DNA from: JBGPLJ01 sp035644395
GTDB lineage: Bacteria > Pseudomonadota > Gammaproteobacteria > Steroidobacterales > Steroidobacteraceae
Length of the DNA: 64,000 nucleotides
Reading direction: 5' to 3'
Assembly: GCA_035644395.1 (NCBI GenBank)
Contig: DASQOR010000047.1
Span: 87,344 to 151,343, forward strand
A program made the position numbers and the translations under genes. Positions within the stretch are counted from its first letter, which is position 1; every line of letters starts with the position of its first letter. Below the pieces are notes generated by a model, which saw nothing but the letters and a program-made list of their open reading frames with translations, was not told the DNA's origin and made no database searches. Below are positions 25,358 through 34,950 of the stretch, piece by piece.

Positions 25358-26382
25358 CAGACCGTCTCCGTCACTTTGCTCAAGTGCGGCGGGCGATCCG
25401 GATTGCGCCCGCGCGTAATAGCGAGGGCATTCGCGAGGCGGTAGAACGACTGGATCATGAGGAGGGGCTCAATGGTCGCGTTCGCGCGCAGCGTCGGCAG
25501 GACGACGGCGCCTTCGGCTTCCGCTCCGGCAAGCATGAGATCGGCGCCCGCGTTCCTCAGATCGCGCGCGAGCTGCTCGATGCCTGCGTGCGTTTCGTCG
25601 TGCTGCGCGAACACCAGCACGGGAAAGCCCTTGCGCACGAGCGCCATGGGGCCATGGCGCAGCTCCGCGGCGCTGAAGGCTTCCGCATGCAGGCCGCAGG
25701 TCTCCTTGAACTTGAGCGCCGCTTCCTGAGCGATGCCGAGCCCGAGGCCCCGGCCGATCACGTAGAGATTGGTCGCCGACTGCAGCCGGGCGATCGCCGC
25801 GCTCCAGTCGAACCGCCAGGCGGCGTCGAGCAGCGTCGGCGCCTGTCCCAGCGCTTCCGACAGCGAGGGATCCCGGGTCCAGGCGGCGACCAGCTGGATG
25901 ATCGTGGCGAGCGATGCGATGTAGGATTTCGTTGCCGCGACGCTCGCTTCCGGACCCGCGTGCAGCGCAATCGTGTGATGAGCGGCGCGCGACAGCGGCG
26001 AGTTGTCGGCATTCACCAGCGCCACGATGAGTGCGCCCGCGCTTTTCGCCGCGGCGACGGACGACAACAGGTCGGGACTCGCGCCGGACTGGGAGATCGC
26101 GAGGCACAGCACGCCGTCGAGATCCGCCTTCGCGGCGTAGACGGAGCTGATCGACGGCGCGGCGGAGGAGGCCAGCACGCCGACGCGGGTCTCGATCAGG
26201 TACTTCGCGAAGGTCGACGCATGGTCGGAACTGCCGCGGGCGACCGTTACGACGGCGCGCGGCGCCGCCTTGCGCAGCACTTCCCCGAGGCGTTCGATGG
26301 GCTCGCGGTTGCGCTCGAGCATCGAGCGGACGACGGCAGGCGCCTCGCCCGCCTCGTGGAACATGCACGTCTCGAGATTCAC
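25357..26382 (-). CDS. nagB-II: Glucosamine-6-phosphate deaminase, SIS-domain type (NagB-II)
   Basis: A 341-residue protein with two SIS sugar-isomerase domains (about 30-180 and 200-335). It resembles the isomerase half of GlmS without the glutaminase half; ARGSSDHAS, ISQSGASPD and AELRHGP are the typical sugar-phosphate-binding pieces. In nag loci lacking classical NagB this type converts GlcN-6-P to fructose-6-P and ammonia. Its position between nagA and the GntR gene, with overlaps on both sides (one and four bases), supports that role. Confidence 0.92.
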   Translation of the reverse strand: MNLETCMFHEAGEAPAVVRSMLERNREPIERLGEVLRKAAPRAVVTVARGSSDHASTFAKYLIETRVGVLASSAAPSISSVYAAKADLDGVLCLAISQSGASPDLLSSVAAAKSAGALIVALVNADNSPLSRAAHHTIALHAGPEASVAATKSYIASLATIIQLVAAWTRDPSLSEALGQAPTLLDAAWRFDWSAAIARLQSATNLYVIGRGLGLGIAQEAALKFKETCGLHAEAFSAAELRHGPMALVRKGFPVLVFAQHDETHAGIEQLARDLRNAGADLMLAGAEAEGAVVLPTLRANATIEPLLMIQSFYRLANALAITRGRNPDRPPHLSKVTETV

Positions 26383-27122
26383 GCCGGCGCGCTGAGCTCG
26401 GCGACGAAGTCGTAGGTATCGCCGCGATACCAGGATTGCGAGAACTCCACTGCGCGCCCGTCCTTGAGGAAGCCGAGGCGCTCGACGAGGAGGCCCGCGT
26501 CCTTTTCATTCGCCCCGAGGAGTTCCGCCTGCTCGGCATTGAAGAGCATGGCGCGCAGGCGTTGCAGCGCGCGTACCGGACGATTGCCGCTCTTTTCGAG
26601 CGCTTCGTACAGCGAGGTCTCGACCGCGTCGAGCGACGAGAGGCACGACGCAAGCACCGTCGAATACTCCACGGCCATGGGCGCGTCGTCGGCGAAGCGG
26701 ATGCGGTGGAAGCGATAGACCGGCGTGCCGGGACTCGATCGCAGTGACAAGGCTTCCTCCGGCGTCACCGTGCCCTCGGACCGGCGCAGCCAGACGCTGC
26801 GCGGTGTGCGGCCCCGCGCGCGCATGTCTTCGGAGAACGACGTGAGCTTCGAGAAATTCTTCTCGACGCGAGCGCAGACGAAGGTGCCGGAGCCTTGCCG
26901 GCGCACGAGCAGTCCCTCGTTCACGAGTCCGTCGATCGCCTTGCGCACGGTGATGCGCGAGACGGAAAGATCGGTGGCGAGATCGCGCTCGGGCGGTAGC
27001 GCGTCGTCCGGCGATACGAGGCGGCGCTCGATCGCATCTCGCAGCGAGCGCTGCAATTGCTGATAGAGAGGCTGACTGCTCGATCCATCGAGCGGGCGCA
27101 ATTTCAGCGACAGGGAAGTCAA
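26379..27122 (-). CDS. nagQ: GntR/HutC-family regulator of GlcNAc use (NagQ-like)
   Basis: A 247-residue repressor with an N-terminal winged-helix GntR domain (about 10-75: SQPLYQQLQRSLRDAI, DLSVSRITVRKAI, GLLVRRQGSGTFV). A C-terminal UTRA ligand-binding domain (about 90-240) of the HutC type follows. The TTG at 27122 is chosen as start because GGAGAGG lies four bases upstream and the HTH domain begins normally after it. It overlaps nagB-II by four bases. In Xanthomonas a protein of this type, NagQ, controls chitin-oligomer receptors; a likely binding site covers its own promoter here. Confidence 0.9.
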   Translation of the reverse strand: MTSLSLKLRPLDGSSSQPLYQQLQRSLRDAIERRLVSPDDALPPERDLATDLSVSRITVRKAIDGLVNEGLLVRRQGSGTFVCARVEKNFSKLTSFSEDMRARGRTPRSVWLRRSEGTVTPEEALSLRSSPGTPVYRFHRIRFADDAPMAVEYSTVLASCLSSLDAVETSLYEALEKSGNRPVRALQRLRAMLFNAEQAELLGANEKDAGLLVERLGFLKDGRAVEFSQSWYRGDTYDFVAELSAPA

Positions 27123-27153
27123 TTCGCCTCTCCTCCAAGGTCCGACACGGGAG

Positions 27154-27181
27154 ATATTACCAATATCATACCAGTTGTCAC
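27154..27181 (-). promoter_or_regulatory. Sigma70-type promoter overlapping a NagQ-like operator
   Basis: On the minus strand GTGACA (27181-27176) and TAATAT (27159-27154) are 16 bases apart, close to the sigma70 consensus, and lie just upstream of the regulator TTG start. The segment 27156-27173 reads TGGTATG-ATAT-TGGTAAT, two imperfect TGGTATT repeats separated by four bases. That is the layout I recall for Xanthomonas NagQ boxes. Overlap with the spacer and -10 hexamer suggests autorepression. Confidence 0.6.
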
Positions 27182-27192
27182 GCACAGCGTAA

Positions 27193-27221
27193 TTGGTAGG
27201 GTCGTAACCTCTTGTTATAAA
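27193..27221 (+). promoter_or_regulatory. Candidate promoter of the GlcNAc TonB receptor
   Basis: TTGGTA (27193-27198) and TATAAA (27216-27221) are separated by 17 bases, and TGT before the second hexamer makes an extended -10. It would give a leader of roughly 155 bases before the receptor ATG at 27386. The intergenic region 27123-27385 is notably AT-rich. A weaker repeat pair, TGGCACG-CAAT-TGGTCCT, lies at 27291-27308 within that leader. Confidence 0.4.
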
Positions 27222-27385
27222 GGCTTCCCGATGGCTGTTGTGTAAATGGTACTAAACAGGGATAGCATTTCGTCACGACTGATACTATATTGGCACGCAA
27301 TTGGTCCTGTAGACCGAGACACTGTGTTGTAGCGCCAACGATGCGCCAGCACGCCGCCAAAAGAGAGCCAGGGGGAAACGAGCCT

Positions 27386-30217
27386 ATGAGAATCCACAGG
27401 TCGACGTTGGTAGGAACCGCGGTCGCCATCGCCCTGTTCGGGCAGAACAATCCGGCGCGCGCCGCTGATGATCCGAATGCGAAGCCGAACGACGTGCTCG
27501 AAGAAGTCGTCGTCTCGGGCATTCGCTACTCGGAGCAACAGTCGCTCGAGGCGAAGCGCAACTCGGACTCGCATGTCGAGGTCATCACGGCCGAAGACAT
27601 CGGCAAGATGCCTGACAAGAACGTCGCCGACTCCCTGGCGCGCGTCACCGGCGTGACCACAAGTTCGGCGAGCGCCAATGAAGGCGGCTTCGACGAAAAC
27701 GACCGCATCAGCATGCGCGGCACGAATCCGAGCCTCACCCAGACCCTCATCAACGGCCACAACGTCGCTTCCGGCGACTGGTTCGTGCTCAACCAGATCC
27801 AGCAGGTCGGCCGTAGCGTCAGCTACACCTTGCTGCCCTCGGAGCTCGTGAACACCATCGTGGTCCGCAAGAGCTCGGAAGCTTCGCTCGTCGAGGGCGG
27901 CGTTGCGGGTTCCGTCGACATCATCACGCGCCGGCCGCTCGACCTCAAAGAAAACGTCACGTTTACCGCGTCGGTCGGTCTCGTGTATGCGGAGCTGCCG
28001 GACAAGACCGATCCGCAGCTGAGTGCGCTCTTCGGCTGGAAGAACGACGCGAGCAATTTCGGCGTGATCGTTCAGGCCTTCGACGAGAAGCGCCACCTGC
28101 GCCGCGACGGCGTGGAACTCCTCGGTTACGAGCAGTTCGCGCCGACGAGCGTCGTCGTCCAGGGCTACGCTCCGGGCGGGCTCGCTGCGCATCCGGACCT
28201 TTCCGGTGTCTACTATCCGGCACTCGTCGGGGCCGCGCTTTTCGAGCAGGAGCGCGAACGCAAGGGCGGACTCGTCGACGTCCAGTTCAAGGCGAACGAC
28301 AACCTGTCGTTCGACGGCCAGTTCTTCTACTCGAAGCTCGACGCGGGCAACTACAACCGCAACTACCTCCTGTGGCAGACGCACTTCGTCAACAAGGGCG
28401 GCCAGTTCGACGCGGGTGGCGTACCCATTGCGGGGTTCCAGGCGCCGGATCCCGGTTACACGATCACGAATGGCACATTGACGCAGGCGAACTTCTCGCC
28501 GGTCGCCGGAACGCTCTACGGCGTGTACGACCAGATCTCGCGGCCGGATGAGAGCGGCGACTCGAATTTCGGCAGCCTCGAGGCGGCCTGGCGTGCGAGC
28601 GACGCATTGACCTTCAACATGCAGCTCGGAACTTCGACGGGTCACGGCAAGACGCCGACTCAGAATGTGTCCGAAACGCAGCCTGGCACCGGCATGGGGG
28701 CCGGCTGGACCCTGAACGGGGTCGGCAACGCCCCGGACTTCAATCTTGGCGCGACCAACAATGAGGCGCCCGTGCAGCCCGGTGGCGCGCCGATCACGTT
28801 CGGCTGGATTTTCGGCGCGCAGTACATCGACGTGAAGGACCAGGAAGACTGGGCGCGCATCGACAGCAACTTCCAGGTGGACCATGGCGCCTGGACGGAC
28901 CTCAAGTTCGGCGTGCGCTGGAACAAGCACGAGCGCGACTCGCAGAACGCGATCGCGCAGGGCCCGACCTTCGGCGGCGGCACCACCGGTGGCGGCGGCG
29001 TCGATACGGCGCATTACCCGACGAGCTTCATCAACTATCCGTCCAACTTCAATACGTTTGGCGGAAACTTCCCGAGTGACGTGTGGTATTGGACGCCGTC
29101 ACAGCTCGCGGCCTACAACCTCTGGACGGGCACTACGGCGACAAGCGACGTGCAGCGCGATGCGATCCAGCGCATGTACTACCAGTACTGGTTCGGCGTG
29201 AAGGAAGACAACACGGCGGCCTACGCGCAGTTCGACTTCAAGGGCTCGAACTGGAGCGGCAACATCGGTCTGCGCTACGTGCAGACGAAGGAGGACGCGA
29301 CGACCTATACGGCTTCGACGACCGCGAACAATCCGGATGCCATCACCGGGTCGCTCTTCGGACCGTTCGTCGCCATTCCGGTCAGTCACACGTACAACGA
29401 TTTCCTGCCGAGCGCGAACCTCAAGGTCGACCTCTCCAAGGACCTCGTCGCACGCTTCGCGGTATCGAAGACGATGACGCGTGCGGATTACTCGGCGCTC
29501 GCCGGGTTTACGGATCTCACGCCGCCATCAACCGTGAACGGCACGGGCACGGGCACCGGCGGCAATCCGGACCTGAAGCCGATCCGTTCGACCAACGTCG
29601 ATGCGGCGCTCGAGTGGTACTTCGCGAAGAACTCGCTGCTCGCGGGCAGCGTCTTCTACATGGACCTCGAGAACTACGTGAGCTTCGGCAGCGAGACGAA
29701 GAACTACTTCACCTTCAGCACGCTGTTCCCGACCGGCGCGGACGTTCCGTATCTGCTGACGGTGCCGGTCAATGCGAAGGGGCGGGTGCAGGGCTTCGAG
29801 CTCACGTACAAGCAGGCCTTCCTCGAGAACTTCGGTATCGACGCGAACTACACGTATGCGGACGGCAAGCAGACCTCGCTCGTCACGAACGGCGATGACC
29901 GGCTGGTCGGTACCTCGAAGAACACCTACAACCTGAGCGGCTATTACGAGAACGCGCACTTCAATGCACGGGTCACGTATACCTACCGGTCGGCGTTCTT
30001 CAGCGGCCTCGATCGCAACAGCGCGTTCTCCCAGGATGACATCGCCTCGCTCGCGGCGTCACTCGGGTACACGCTGAACGATCACCTGTCGTTCACGCTC
30101 GACGGGCAGAACCTGACCAACGAGACGCTCAAGTACTACTCGCTCAACAAGGACCAGCCGCGGGCCTTCTACAAGAACGGCGCGCAGTACTACTTCAACG
30201 TACGCTTCAAGTTCTGA
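27386..30217 (+). CDS. TonB-dependent receptor, Xanthomonas/Caulobacter type, GlcNAc or chitooligosaccharide
   Basis: A 943-residue outer-membrane receptor of the TIGR01782-like subfamily. The ATG at 27386 is preferred because AGGGGGAAACG lies upstream, much as in the first receptor gene, and a signal peptide follows (about 1-26). A TonB box (EEVVVSGIR) precedes the plug domain with DIGKMPDKNVADSLARV, ISMRGTNPSLTQTLINGH and GGVAGSVDIITRRP; the barrel ends in FNVRFKF. Divergent from the nagQ-nagB-nagA genes and followed by a GH20 lipoprotein, it most likely imports chitin oligomers. Confidence 0.93.
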   Translation: MRIHRSTLVGTAVAIALFGQNNPARAADDPNAKPNDVLEEVVVSGIRYSEQQSLEAKRNSDSHVEVITAEDIGKMPDKNVADSLARVTGVTTSSASANEGGFDENDRISMRGTNPSLTQTLINGHNVASGDWFVLNQIQQVGRSVSYTLLPSELVNTIVVRKSSEASLVEGGVAGSVDIITRRPLDLKENVTFTASVGLVYAELPDKTDPQLSALFGWKNDASNFGVIVQAFDEKRHLRRDGVELLGYEQFAPTSVVVQGYAPGGLAAHPDLSGVYYPALVGAALFEQERERKGGLVDVQFKANDNLSFDGQFFYSKLDAGNYNRNYLLWQTHFVNKGGQFDAGGVPIAGFQAPDPGYTITNGTLTQANFSPVAGTLYGVYDQISRPDESGDSNFGSLEAAWRASDALTFNMQLGTSTGHGKTPTQNVSETQPGTGMGAGWTLNGVGNAPDFNLGATNNEAPVQPGGAPITFGWIFGAQYIDVKDQEDWARIDSNFQVDHGAWTDLKFGVRWNKHERDSQNAIAQGPTFGGGTTGGGGVDTAHYPTSFINYPSNFNTFGGNFPSDVWYWTPSQLAAYNLWTGTTATSDVQRDAIQRMYYQYWFGVKEDNTAAYAQFDFKGSNWSGNIGLRYVQTKEDATTYTASTTANNPDAITGSLFGPFVAIPVSHTYNDFLPSANLKVDLSKDLVARFAVSKTMTRADYSALAGFTDLTPPSTVNGTGTGTGGNPDLKPIRSTNVDAALEWYFAKNSLLAGSVFYMDLENYVSFGSETKNYFTFSTLFPTGADVPYLLTVPVNAKGRVQGFELTYKQAFLENFGIDANYTYADGKQTSLVTNGDDRLVGTSKNTYNLSGYYENAHFNARVTYTYRSAFFSGLDRNSAFSQDDIASLAASLGYTLNDHLSFTLDGQNLTNETLKYYSLNKDQPRAFYKNGAQYYFNVRFKF

Positions 30218-30255
30218 TCCGGCGCGGATAGGGATGCCTTAGAGGCACAAGACCC

Positions 30256-30285
30256 AAGGGCGGGGGAGGAAACTCCTCCGCCCTT
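30256..30285 (+). terminator. Hairpin between TonB receptor and GH20 genes
   Basis: A 13-bp stem with one G-T pair (AAGGGCGGGGGAG against CTCCTCCGCCCTT) closes a GAAA tetraloop 38 bases after the receptor stop. No long T-tract follows. It is probably a partial terminator or processing barrier separating receptor expression from the downstream nag genes. Confidence 0.6.
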
Positions 30286-30317
30286 CGTCTATGTTGGGGA
30301 CCCTTCAAGGAGCCGCA

Positions 30318-32441
30318 GTGAAACCGATGCGTCAGCCCATCCTCATCGCCTGCACGCTGCTGATCGCCGGCTGCCAGTCGCTGCCCCCGGCACGGCCGCC
30401 CGTCAGGCCGTCACTCGCCGTCATTCCGGTTCCGGCGTCCGTGACGCGGCTGGAAGGCAGCTTCACCGTCTCCGTGGAAACGACGGTCCTCGGTGGCACG
30501 GATCCCGAAGCGCAATGGATCGCTCGATATTTCAGTGATCTCGTGCAGAAGAGCCGCGGTATCACTTTCAGCCTCAATTCGCGACCCGGCGCGCCCCTGA
30601 TCGAATTTGCGCTCGATCCCAGGGCGGAGGGGTCGGATCCGGAAAGCTACACGCTCGTCATCGAGCCGAAGCGCATCCACGTGGCCGCGCACGATCGGCG
30701 AGGTCTTTTCTACGGCGCAATCACGCTGTGGCAGCTCGTGACGGCGACTGAGGGTGCCGCGGGCGAGGTAAAGCTCGGCGCCATGCGGATCGCGGACAGT
30801 CCCCGATTTCACTGGCGCGGCGTCATGCTCGATTCGGCGCGCCATTTTCAGCAGCCCGAGGAAATCGAACGCTTCCTCGACGGCATGGCGAGCACCAAGC
30901 TGAACGTCCTGCACTGGCACCTGACGGACGACCAGGGCTGGCGGCTCGAGATCAGGAAATATCCCCGCCTCACCGACGTCGGCGCCTGGCGCGTGCCGGC
31001 CGGCCATGCGGCGACTCAGGACATCGATGCGGCGACCGGCAAGCCGCGCCTCTACGGTGGGTTCTACTCCCAGGACACCGTGCGACACCTCGTCGACTAT
31101 GCGGCGAAGCGCGGCATCACGATCGTGCCGGAGATTGAAATGCCGGGCCACGCGACGGCCGCGATCGTGGCGTACCCCGCGCTCGGCGTCACGGATGCGC
31201 CGCCGAAAGCCGTGCCTTCCGACTGGGGCATCTACGCGAATCTCTATAACGTCGACGAGCCGACGCTGAAATTCCTCGAAGATGTGCTCGATGAAGTCAT
31301 GGTGCTCTTCCCGGGCGAGTACATCCATGTCGGCGGCGATGAAGCCGTCAAGACGCAATGGCAGTCCTCGCCGCGCGTGCAGGCGCGCATGCGTGAGCTC
31401 GGCATACCGAACGAAGCGGCGCTGCAGAGTTTTGTCGTGCACCGGATGGAGCGCCATCTCAGCGAGCGCGGCCGACGCCTCGTCGGCTGGGATGAAATCC
31501 TGGAAGGCGGTATCGCCCCGCATGCCACGGTCATGTCCTGGCGCGGCGTCGAAGGTGCGGTGACCGCCGCCCATGTGGGTCACGACACGGTGCTGTCGCC
31601 GTCGCCGACGCTCTATCTCGATCACGTGCAGAGCGATGCGTCGACCGAGCCGCCCGGCCGGGGCGGCGTGATCACAACGGAAGATCTCTATCGTTTCAAT
31701 CCGCTGCCGGCGACCTTGAAGCCGGAAGAGGCGAGCCACGTCCTCGGCTTGCAGGCGGACCTCTGGACCGAGCACGTGCGCACGCCGGAGCGCGTCGAGT
31801 CGATGACGTTTCCGCGGGTCGCCGCGCTTGCGGAGGTGGGGTGGTCACCCGCCAACCGTCTCAACTGGCAGGGCTTCGTCGAGCGGATGGCGCCTCAATA
31901 TTCCCGCTATCGTGCGCTCGGCATTCGCGCTTCGGACAGTCCGTTGTCGGCAACGGCCACGCGGGGCCGGAGTCCGGCAACGAACGCAACGCGCACGAGC
32001 CGCGACCTTCAGCTCTGCGGCGAGGCATTGCCGCTCGCGCTCGAGGACGACGGGCCGATCACGGGTCCGCGCGCCGTATTTCTCATCGATCTCATGAATC
32101 CCTGCTGGCGCTACACGGCAGTCGACCTCTCGCGGGGCGCGACGCTCACGGCCGCCGTCGGTCAATTGCCGTTCAATTTCCAGATCGGCGACGACGTCCA
32201 CAAGATCCGCTTCGGCAAGCCGCTATCGCCCGCGGGTGAGCTTGAGGTAAGGCTCGATAACTGCCAGGGCGAGCGCATCGCCGTCCTCCCTCTCGCGCCG
32301 GCCGCGGCCAGCGATGCCGTAACGACGTTGCCGGGCGTCCGTCTCGAGCCGCGCGCCGGCACGCACGACCTTTGCCTCGCATTCACGCAGAATGGCGTCG
32401 ACCCGATCTGGGCCATCGACTGGATTCGCGTCAGCGAATGA
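30318..32441 (+). CDS. Beta-N-acetylhexosaminidase lipoprotein (GH20)
   Basis: A 707-residue hydrolase that releases terminal GlcNAc from chitooligosaccharides. GTG at 30318 is chosen because AAGGAG lies five bases upstream. The signal peptide ends in a lipobox (LIAG-Cys19), so it is membrane-anchored. An N-terminal GH20b domain (about 35-160) precedes the barrel (about 165-500), with HWHLTDDQGWR and the catalytic Asp341-Glu342 pair in HVGGDEA. A C-terminal segment of about 190 residues may be a substrate-binding domain. It feeds GlcNAc to the PTS genes, which start ten bases downstream. Confidence 0.95.
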   Translation: MKPMRQPILIACTLLIAGCQSLPPARPPVRPSLAVIPVPASVTRLEGSFTVSVETTVLGGTDPEAQWIARYFSDLVQKSRGITFSLNSRPGAPLIEFALDPRAEGSDPESYTLVIEPKRIHVAAHDRRGLFYGAITLWQLVTATEGAAGEVKLGAMRIADSPRFHWRGVMLDSARHFQQPEEIERFLDGMASTKLNVLHWHLTDDQGWRLEIRKYPRLTDVGAWRVPAGHAATQDIDAATGKPRLYGGFYSQDTVRHLVDYAAKRGITIVPEIEMPGHATAAIVAYPALGVTDAPPKAVPSDWGIYANLYNVDEPTLKFLEDVLDEVMVLFPGEYIHVGGDEAVKTQWQSSPRVQARMRELGIPNEAALQSFVVHRMERHLSERGRRLVGWDEILEGGIAPHATVMSWRGVEGAVTAAHVGHDTVLSPSPTLYLDHVQSDASTEPPGRGGVITTEDLYRFNPLPATLKPEEASHVLGLQADLWTEHVRTPERVESMTFPRVAALAEVGWSPANRLNWQGFVERMAPQYSRYRALGIRASDSPLSATATRGRSPATNATRTSRDLQLCGEALPLALEDDGPITGPRAVFLIDLMNPCWRYTAVDLSRGATLTAAVGQLPFNFQIGDDVHKIRFGKPLSPAGELEVRLDNCQGERIAVLPLAPAAASDAVTTLPGVRLEPRAGTHDLCLAFTQNGVDPIWAIDWIRVSE

Positions 32442-32451
32442 CTGCCAAGCG

Positions 32452-34950
32452 ATGCGGGAATTGAAACTCATGGCGCCCCTCGCGGGCTGGAGCACGCCGC
32501 TCGAGGAAGTGCCCGATGCGGCGTTTGCCGGTCGCCTGCTCGGCGACGGCCTCGCCATCGATCCGATCAATTCGACCTTGTACGCGCCCTGCGACGGTGA
32601 GGTGAGCGCCGTTCCGCCGTCGGGTCACGCCATCACGATTCGCACGGCAGCCGGCGCCGGGATCCTCCTGCACGTCGGCATCGATACGGTGAAACTTGGC
32701 GGGCGCGGCTTCACGCCGCGCGTACGAACCGGCGCGCGGGTGAAAGCCGGGGATCCGCTGCTCGATTTCGATCTGGATGCGCTGGCGCGTGCAGCGCCGA
32801 GTCTCATGACGCCCATCATTTTGCTGGACGGCGCGGGCTTCACGATCGTTCGCCGCAAGGTCGGTTGCACGGTCGCGGTCGGCGATGCCTTGTTCGATCT
32901 CGAGGGCACCGGAGCATCACCTGCCGCGACCGCAGGCGCGGGCGACGGTGCGCTCGAGCGGCGGCTCGTAATCGCGCTCGAATACGGGATCCATGCGCGG
33001 CCCGCCGCCACGCTCGCCAATGCCATCAAAGGGGCCGCCGCCGACGTGTCGCTCACGGTGAATGGCCGGTCGGCGAATGTGCGCAGCGCCGTCGCCCTGA
33101 TGGCGCTCGGCGTGCGGCGGGGCGATGAAGTGACGCTTGCCGCGAGCGGAGCGCAGGCTCGCGCGGCACTCGATGCGCTCGAGAGTGCGCTCGCCAGCAT
33201 TCACGAATCGCGCGGCGCGCCGCCAGCGCCGCGGGTCATCCCGCAAGCACAACCGGCGCGAGCGGAAGACGGTGTCATTCGCGGCGTCGTCGCGAGTCGC
33301 GGGTTCGCTGTCGGCCGTGCCGTCCACCTCAAGCGCCCGGAGCCGCGCGTCGACGAAGAGGGCGCCGGCGTCGACGCCGAGAAGCGCGCGCTCGCCGCGG
33401 CACGTGCAACGGTCAAAGCGCGTATCACCGACCTTGCGGCCACGGCTCAAAGCTCGACGCATGGCGTGCTGACGGCCCATCTCGCTTTTCTCGACGACAC
33501 GACGTTGATCGAGCGCGCCGAGGTTTCGATCGCGCGCGGCAAGAGCGCGGGATTCTCCTGGCGGCTGGCCGTGAACGAAAGTGTCACTGCACTCCGGGCC
33601 GTTGACGATACGCGGATGCACGAACGCATCGATGATCTCAACGATCTCGCGGCGCAGGTCCTGCTCGCGCTCACAGGGGCGAGCACGGCTGTGTCACTCC
33701 CCGACGAGGCGATCGTGCTCGCCGACGAGCTGCTGCCGTCGCAGTTCGTCGCGCTGCCTGCGACCCAGCTCGCGGGCATTTGTGTCGGCGGTGGCGGGCC
33801 GACTTCGCATGTCGCGATTCTCGCGGCAGCGGCCGGCGTGCCAATGATCGTCGCGGCGGGCCCCGCCATCCTCGCCGTCCCGGACGGCACCGAGGTGGTG
33901 CTGGATGCAGAGGAGGGGCGCCTGCTCACGGTACCCACCGCTGAACAGCGGGAAGCGGCGAGGATTGCCTTGAACGCAACGCGCGCGCGCATCGCGACGG
34001 CGTTGGCGGATGCCGCGACCGAGTGTCGAATGGCCGACGGAGTCCGCATCGAGGTCCTGGCAAATGTCGGCTCGGCCGCGGACGCCCGTGCCGCGATGAC
34101 GCAGGGCGCCGAGGGCTGTGGGCTCCTGCGCACCGAGTTTCTTTTCCTCGAGCGCCAGGATGCGCCTAGCGAGGACTATCAACATCAGCAATATCAAGAG
34201 ATTGCATATATCTTCTCAGGTAAACTCCTGGTAATCCGCACGCTCGACGCGGGCGGCGACAAGCCGATTCGCTATTTGCCGATGCCGCCGGAAGAAAATC
34301 CTGCGCTCGGTCTGCGCGGTATCCGCACGAGCCTCTGGCGACCGGAGCTGCTGCGGACCCAGCTGCGGGCGCTACTGCGCGTGATGCCCCGCGGCCAGTG
34401 CCGCGTGCTGCTTCCGATGATCACCGAGGCGCGCGAAATCCGGGAAGTGCGCGCAATCCTCGCCGAGGAGCGGGCCTCGCTCGGCCTCGCGCAGACGCTT
34501 GCCCTTGGCATCATGATCGAAACACCGGCGGCTGCACTGACGGCGGCCACGCTCGCGGGCGAAGCGGACTTTCTTTCGATCGGCACGAATGACCTGACGC
34601 AGTACGCGCTCGCCATGGACCGGGGTCACCCGCAGCTCGCGAGTCAGCTCGACGCCCTGCATCCCGCCGTGCTGCGACTCATCGGGGCCACGGTCGATGG
34701 CGCGCGCAAGCACGGCCGACGCGTCTCGGTTTGCGGCGGCGTCGCGTCGGACGTGGCCGCCGCACCCGTGCTGATCGGGCTCGGAGTCGTTGCGTTGTCC
34801 GCCGTGCCCTCGAAGGTCGCCGAACTCAAGGCTTCGATTCGACCGCTCACGCTCGAAGGTTGCCGCGCTTTGGCGGAGCGGGCGCTCGAGCAGGATTCCG
34901 CGGCGGCGGTTCGCGCACTGATAGCCGGCAGGCTCAAGGCGGTTCCATGA
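32452..34950 (+). CDS. nagF: PTS multiphosphoryl transfer protein, EIIA-HPr-EI (NagF)
   Basis: An 832-residue cytoplasmic fusion that carries phosphate from PEP to NagE. Domains in order are a glucose-type EIIA (about 1-150, phosphorylated His74 in LLHVGIDT), HPr (about 170-255, His181 in GIHARPAA) and enzyme I (about 275-830, His453 in GGPTSHVAI, with a PEP-binding barrel ending in CGGVASD). The layout matches Pseudomonas-type NagF. A short AT-rich stretch near 34170-34230 encodes a normal EI segment but in unusual codons. The stop overlaps nagE by four bases. Confidence 0.95.
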   Translation: MRELKLMAPLAGWSTPLEEVPDAAFAGRLLGDGLAIDPINSTLYAPCDGEVSAVPPSGHAITIRTAAGAGILLHVGIDTVKLGGRGFTPRVRTGARVKAGDPLLDFDLDALARAAPSLMTPIILLDGAGFTIVRRKVGCTVAVGDALFDLEGTGASPAATAGAGDGALERRLVIALEYGIHARPAATLANAIKGAAADVSLTVNGRSANVRSAVALMALGVRRGDEVTLAASGAQARAALDALESALASIHESRGAPPAPRVIPQAQPARAEDGVIRGVVASRGFAVGRAVHLKRPEPRVDEEGAGVDAEKRALAAARATVKARITDLAATAQSSTHGVLTAHLAFLDDTTLIERAEVSIARGKSAGFSWRLAVNESVTALRAVDDTRMHERIDDLNDLAAQVLLALTGASTAVSLPDEAIVLADELLPSQFVALPATQLAGICVGGGGPTSHVAILAAAAGVPMIVAAGPAILAVPDGTEVVLDAEEGRLLTVPTAEQREAARIALNATRARIATALADAATECRMADGVRIEVLANVGSAADARAAMTQGAEGCGLLRTEFLFLERQDAPSEDYQHQQYQEIAYIFSGKLLVIRTLDAGGDKPIRYLPMPPEENPALGLRGIRTSLWRPELLRTQLRALLRVMPRGQCRVLLPMITEAREIREVRAILAEERASLGLAQTLALGIMIETPAAALTAATLAGEADFLSIGTNDLTQYALAMDRGHPQLASQLDALHPAVLRLIGATVDGARKHGRRVSVCGGVASDVAAAPVLIGLGVVALSAVPSKVAELKASIRPLTLEGCRALAERALEQDSAAAVRALIAGRLKAVP

